NCBI RefSeq assembly: GCF_001984175.1
Contig: NZ_MTQP01000060.1
Coordinates: forward strand, 124,001 to 188,000
Length of the DNA stretch: 64,000 nucleotides
DNA from: Saccharothrix sp. ALI-22-I
GTDB taxonomy: Bacteria > Actinomycetota > Actinomycetes > Mycobacteriales > Pseudonocardiaceae
Reading direction: 5' to 3'
The position numbers were made by a program, and so were the translations under genes. The notes under the pieces are model-generated. The model was given only the letters and a program-made list of their open reading frames with translations, made no database searches and had not been told where the DNA came from. This document shows, one piece after another, positions 41,601 to 47,600 of the stretch; within the stretch, counting starts at the first letter, position 1, and each line of letters opens with the position of its first letter.

Positions 41601-44600
41601 AGGATCAGGCGTTCCCGACGGCCGCGGCGGACATCGAAGACCCGGCGTCGATCACCGCCGAGCGCCTGCTGGCCCGGTACGCGGCGATCAACCAGGCGGC
41701 GGCCGACTGGTTCGAACGGCAGTACGACCAGTCCAGGACCGCCCGCCGCTACCTGGAGGACCGACTGGGCGGTGCGGAGAAGGTGGCCCTCGCCCGTGGC
41801 CGCGCGGGCAGCGGGGTCGGGCTGACCATCGGCTACGCCCCGCACCAGCGCACCGTCCTGGTCGAGCACCTGCGCACGCTCGGCTACCGCGACCAGGACA
41901 TGGTCGACGCCGGGGTTGCCGGCCACACCGGCAAGGGCGTGCAGGACTTCTTCCGCGACCGGATCGTGTTCGCCATCCGCGACGAGCAGGGCCGCATCGC
42001 CGGGTTCACCGGGCGCGCCCTGTACGACAACGTCACGCCGAAGTACCTCAACACCCGCGCCACACCACTGTTCGACAAGTCCTCGCTGCTGTTCGGCCTG
42101 TGGGAGCAGCGCGACCTCATCGGCCACGCACTGCCCGTCGTGATCGAAGGACCGATGGACGTCGCCGCGCTGAGGGCCGCCGGCCCGCAGCAGCGGCTGC
42201 TGCCGGCGGCGACTCTCGGCACAGCGGTCACCCCGCACCACTGGGACCTGCTCGACCGCGTCCTGCCTGCCGGACAGCAGCGGGCGGTGGGCCTGGACGG
42301 CGACGGGCCCGGTGTGAAGGCGGCTCTCAGGGCCACGGAGTTCGGTGTCCGCCGCCACGCGGACCTGCTGGCCACCATCCTCCCCGACGACATGGACGCC
42401 GCCGAGTTCGCCAAGGTCCGGTCGTCCGAGGAGCTGATCGCGGCCTACTTCGATCCCCGCTACACCCATCCCGCGCTCGACGTGCTGGTCGAGTCCCGTA
42501 TCGCCGTGTTCGCCGACAGGCTGCAGGAGGTCGAAGGTCAGGTCGGCGCCGGGCGCGAGGTGGCGCGACTGCTGGTCGATGTCGGCTTGGAACACGCGGT
42601 CGGCCGCGTCAACCGGCTGGACACCAGGCTGGGAACGCGACCCGGCGCGATGGCGGCGTTCGTCGTGGAGGCGTGGCTGGACGCCCAGGCGCCCGGCGGC
42701 ACCGATGCCGTTCCCCGTGTCGTCGAACTGCTGGCGGCGATGGACGACGAGCGCGCTGACGAGCTGATGGACGACATCGCCACCGCGCTGCGCCTGACCC
42801 GCAATCGCCTGGCCGACCTCGTGGTCAGCGCCCTGAACAGCCGGCCGTCGGTGACCGCCGATGACGGCGACACCATGGCGGAAGCGGCCACATCTGACCA
42901 CGTACCCGTCGTCGTGCCGCCGCGCGGCCCCGATCAGCCCGTCATCGACACCGATCCCTTGGTCGTGCGCGCACGCGAGTCGGGCCTGTCCGCCCGCGTC
43001 GACCTGATCGGTGACCGGTGGTGGATCACGCTCGCCGAACCCGCCGCGCCCGCCACGCCGGTGCTGACGTGGCCGGACAAGAGCCTGAACGTCATCACGG
43101 GCACCGGCGCAACCTTCGGGCTTCCCCGCGCCCACTTCTACCTGGACAACTACCGGCAGAACGTGCCTGTCGACCAGGAGACCGAACACGCCAAGGCACT
43201 GGGCGTGCCGACCTCCGTGCCCGGTTGGGCCGAGCGCGTGGCCCGGCTGCTGCCCTACACCCTCACCGGCCCGTCCTACCGGCGCGGCGTGGGCGAACAC
43301 CTCGACACGGCCATCCGCATGGCCCGCCACGGCGCTCGCGACGACGAGGCCCTGCACTGGTTGGAGCGCGCCGAGCGCCTTGCACCGACACTGCCCGTGC
43401 CGCCCGTCGACAACGCCCCGGTCGTGGAGGAGGCGAGCGCCGGCACCACCGCGTCGGAGGCGGCGCCGGACCTGACGGCGGCGGAGATCGAGCGACGCTA
43501 CGACGAGGAGGGCTACCAGCTCATCGCAGGCCTCACCGAGGTCCCCGCCCTCCTGGAGCAGCACCACTGGCACCTGCTGGAGGCCAACCAGGAGGAGTTC
43601 GGGGGCGTGGTCACCGGGCACTGGCGTCGCCACGACGTGTCCCTGAGTCTCGCCGTGACCCCTCCCGAGGAGGGGCACCGGACGTTGACGTGGGCGGCTG
43701 TCCTGTATGGACCGTTCGAGGACAACCGGTGGCGGGAGGGCGAGTTCCTCACGGCCGAGGCGCTGCGCAGGTTCGTCGAGCACGCCGGTCTGTACGGGAT
43801 CGCGCGTCCCACGCGGCTACCGGGCCGGTGGCGTGTGCAAACGGTGGACCACCCCGACGATCTGGTCGCCGCGTTCGCCGAGGAGCCCGACGGGAGCCAG
43901 GCGCAGATCGCCGTCCGCGCGGCGGACGCGGTGCAGGAGGACTGGTACTTCACCGTCGGCGAGGCGCCGATCCCGCTCGCACCGCCACTGCCCGACATCC
44001 CGGCGGAGGACCGCGACCAGCTGGTGACCTGGCTGCTGGGCGACAACGACCGCAGCCTGCGGCCGTGGGTGTCGTTCGTCCTGGGAGGCAAGGCACCCAA
44101 GGGACACAAGTACCTGGACTTCCCCGAGGGGTTCGCGCACCTGGCCGAACACGACCGGGAGCTGTACCGGCGCGCGGTGGCGGCCAGTGCCGGGCGACCT
44201 GCGAGGAACGGCAAGTTCAAACTCGACAAGGCGCGCACCGCGCTGGAACGCCTGATCGAGGGCGACCCGTCCCTGCCGTTGAACAGCGTGGGCTCGTACG
44301 TGGAGATCCGCGCGGGCGACGCCCCCGAGGGCTGGCACGTCAACCAGCGCGGGCTGACCCGCGGAGTGGTCCTCGACGTCCGGGTTTCCCGGGTCGTGGG
44401 CCAGATGGTCATCGCCATCGAACGGGACGAGCCCGACAAGCGCGGCAAACTGCTGGCGTGGGCCGAGGTCGAGCCCGACACCGTGCTCAAGGTCCTCGCC
44501 CTCGAACAGCGCCCGGCGCGGCGAGAGCCCGACGTGCTTGCCGTGCTGCGCAGTCCGGAGCACCTTATCGCCTCGAGCGAGCTGGCCGATCCCTCCTCCT

Positions 44601-47600
44601 TCATCGCGCTCCGTGGCGCGTTCCTCGCGGCGCGAGCCGGCCGCGACAGGGTGGGGCTGTTGTGGTTGGGCAGCGCGCTGCTCCTGGATCGTCACGACGT
44701 CGACCACCCTGCCGTGGGGGTGGTCTACGACGCCCTGGCCGCGCACGCGACCGGCACCGGACTCGATATCGACGACCACGCCCGGCGCCTGGCGCAGGCC
44801 GGACATGGCTCCGATACCGCCGAGGCCCTGCATGTCCTGGCCGACTGGATGCTTTCCCTGGCCGAACAGGCGAAGAGGGACGAAGAAACGTCCGACGCGG
44901 CGGAAGGCCCGGACGAAACACCTTTCGCCCTGCTCGCGAGCACGGCCACCGCGGTGGCCGACGGCATCATCCGACACGGCGAGGCCGCGGAACCGGAGGC
45001 GGTCGCCGACCCCACGACACCGGCCTTGGGCGCCGCCGCCGATGATGCCCGAGAGCCGGGAGACGAGGTCGCGGCTCACGGCGACGCGGCCGAGGCGAGC
45101 GCCGAGCCCGATCCGAGCACGCTTGCGGACGCGCTGGACGAACCGCCGGCGCGCCCGGCGGGACGCGAGCTGTTCCCGGATGTCCCCGGCCAGGAACAGC
45201 CGTCCGTGGACCTGCTCGGCACACCGTTCCCCGTCGCGCCCGAGCTTGCGGACTTGGCCGGTGTCGAGCATTTCGGGGCGTGGGCCCGGCAGCAGGAGGA
45301 CCGGTTGCCCGGCGAGGTCGACGGGGTGCCGACCCCGCCGGCGCGTGTCGCCCTGGCAGTCGCCCGCTTGGTCGCCGCCAGCGGCGGTGACCTCCCGACC
45401 CGCCAAGTCGCGATCCGGGTGGCCTACGAGGACCTGTTCCCGCTGCACACCGCCGTGCGGGTGCGGCAGTTGGCCGACCTGGTCGACACGCTGGTACCCG
45501 ACGCCGAGGCGCTGCGGGAGGCCCTGGGCACCCACCGCAAGGGCCGCACCTTCACCGAGCAGTTGCGCGCCGTCGGCGACCGGATCGAGCGGATCGCCCG
45601 CAACCCGATGACGTTGGCGCGGGCCCAGGCGCACGCGCTGTTCAAGCAGGTGACGGCCCTTACCGTCGAGGGCGCGGCCACGGCGTTGCAGGACGGCGAC
45701 GGCGGGGACCCGGTGCGGGACTTCCTGGGCCACACCGTGTCACCGACGCTGCTGGCGGTCGTGGACCCCTTCGCCCTGGGGGTGCTGAAGGACTCGTTCA
45801 CCGCTCTGGTGCGCGGTGGACGGTTCGACCCGCAGCAGCGGGCGGAGAAGGAAGTCGACGCCGGCCGGGGGTTCCGGACCGCGGTCATGCTGCGTGCCCT
45901 GGCGGTCGAGGCCAGGGCCCGGATCAGCGTTGGCGATCCGGCGGGGCGGGCACTCAAGCGCCACGCCGGGATGGGAGTGGTCGTCCAGCGCCTGGAGCAG
46001 GTCGCGCAAGGCATGGCCGACTCGGGCTGGTTCGACCTGCCCGACGCCGACGCGCCGTCCGCGCCGTCGCGACGGGTGCGGCAGAGCCCCGGCGTCGCGC
46101 CCGTCGACGCGCCCGAGGACGAACCCCTGACCGAGGCCGACATCGTCCGGGGGTTGTCCACCTACCTGGACGGGCCTGCCTTCGCCCGCCTCGTGTACGA
46201 CATCGAGCAGGAGGAGCTCGGCTCCCCGTTCCGCGACGCGGACGGCAACGCGCCCATCGGCGGCACGGGAGTCGACGGCACCCGCGTCGAGTACGACCCG
46301 AAGTCGATCACGATCGACATCTACACCCCCACGCAGCACCACCAGGGGCGGATGACCTGGAAGCAGGTGCACGACTTCGTCCGGCCCGGCATCACCCCCG
46401 CCGCCGGCCGCATCCTGCTCGACGCCACCACCGCGCGCCAGGGCTTCGAGAACGCCCTCAGCCGGTTCGGCGCGCTCGGTGAACAGCACCTTGCCCGCGA
46501 CGTCGTGCGAGAGCTGTCGGACTACCAGAGCCGGGCGATGGACACGATTCTGGCCGCCGCCCGTGCGGCGCGCGAGGCGGGCACGGCGCGCAAGGCGACG
46601 CGCCGCAGCCGCAGCGACTCCACACGCCTGGCGAGGAAGCTCCTCGTCCCGGTCGAGGAGTTGGAGAACCTGTCCGCGGACGACGCCGCGGTCCTCGACC
46701 GGATAGCCGTGCTCAGCATCCACCTGCCCTCCGGACCGGCGGCATCCAAGAGGACGTCCAGCCTCAAGCCGGGCGACACGCTCGACCGCGACGGCGAGCC
46801 GTTCCGGTTGGACACCGGACCGGCCGTGGCCGACGGCCACCTTGAGCTGACCGGATATCGGTTCCCGACCAGCGGAGAAGCCGGTGAACAGGAGGTGTGG
46901 CGGCTTCCTCTCGACGGTGACGCCGCCGAACCGCGACTGGACCTGGCGGTGTTGCCCGAGTCGCTGGCCGACATCGGTGCCCCACCGGCGTTGCCGTCCC
47001 CGGCAGTTCCCGACGCACCGTCCGGGACGACGTCCACCGGTGTGACCGGCGCCGATGACCTCGACCCGGCCGAGTTCGGCTGGCATCGCGTCGAGCGGGC
47101 CTTCGACGAGCACGACCGCACGGTCGAGCGGTGGCACCGGGGCACCTCCACCCTGATCCTGCTGTGGCAGGTCACCGATCAGGGCGTGGAGGTCGTCAGC
47201 CCGGTGTCGATCGACGGCACCCGACATCACGTCCAGGCCTTCGATCAGCTGTACCGGCTGCTCACCGACAGCAGCGGCGCGAGCACCGCGCCGGTCGACG
47301 AGCAGCCGGCGGAGCAGGAACCGGTTGAACAGCCCGACGACCCGCAGATGGGGCTGTTCAACCTCGCAGAGCCCGCCCCGATGCCCGTATCGAGCACCGC
47401 CGGGACCGAGGGCGGTCCTCACGCGGGGGCACCCGGTGAACCCTTGCCTGCGGCACAGCCCCACCCCGGGACCGGTGCGACCGGGCAGTCCGAACAGGAC
47501 ACGACCACAGGCGAAGACACCGTGCCCGCCTCCGTGCAGCCTGGGGACAGCCCGCTGCGTGACGGGACGGCCAAGCTGTTGTGGACGGTGGGGAAGGGAC

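Noticed and set aside
39305-43783. Minus-strand frame of 1492 codons opposite the primase region
   Set aside because: Same shadow composition; the plus strand encodes a clear TOPRIM primase and repeated modules.
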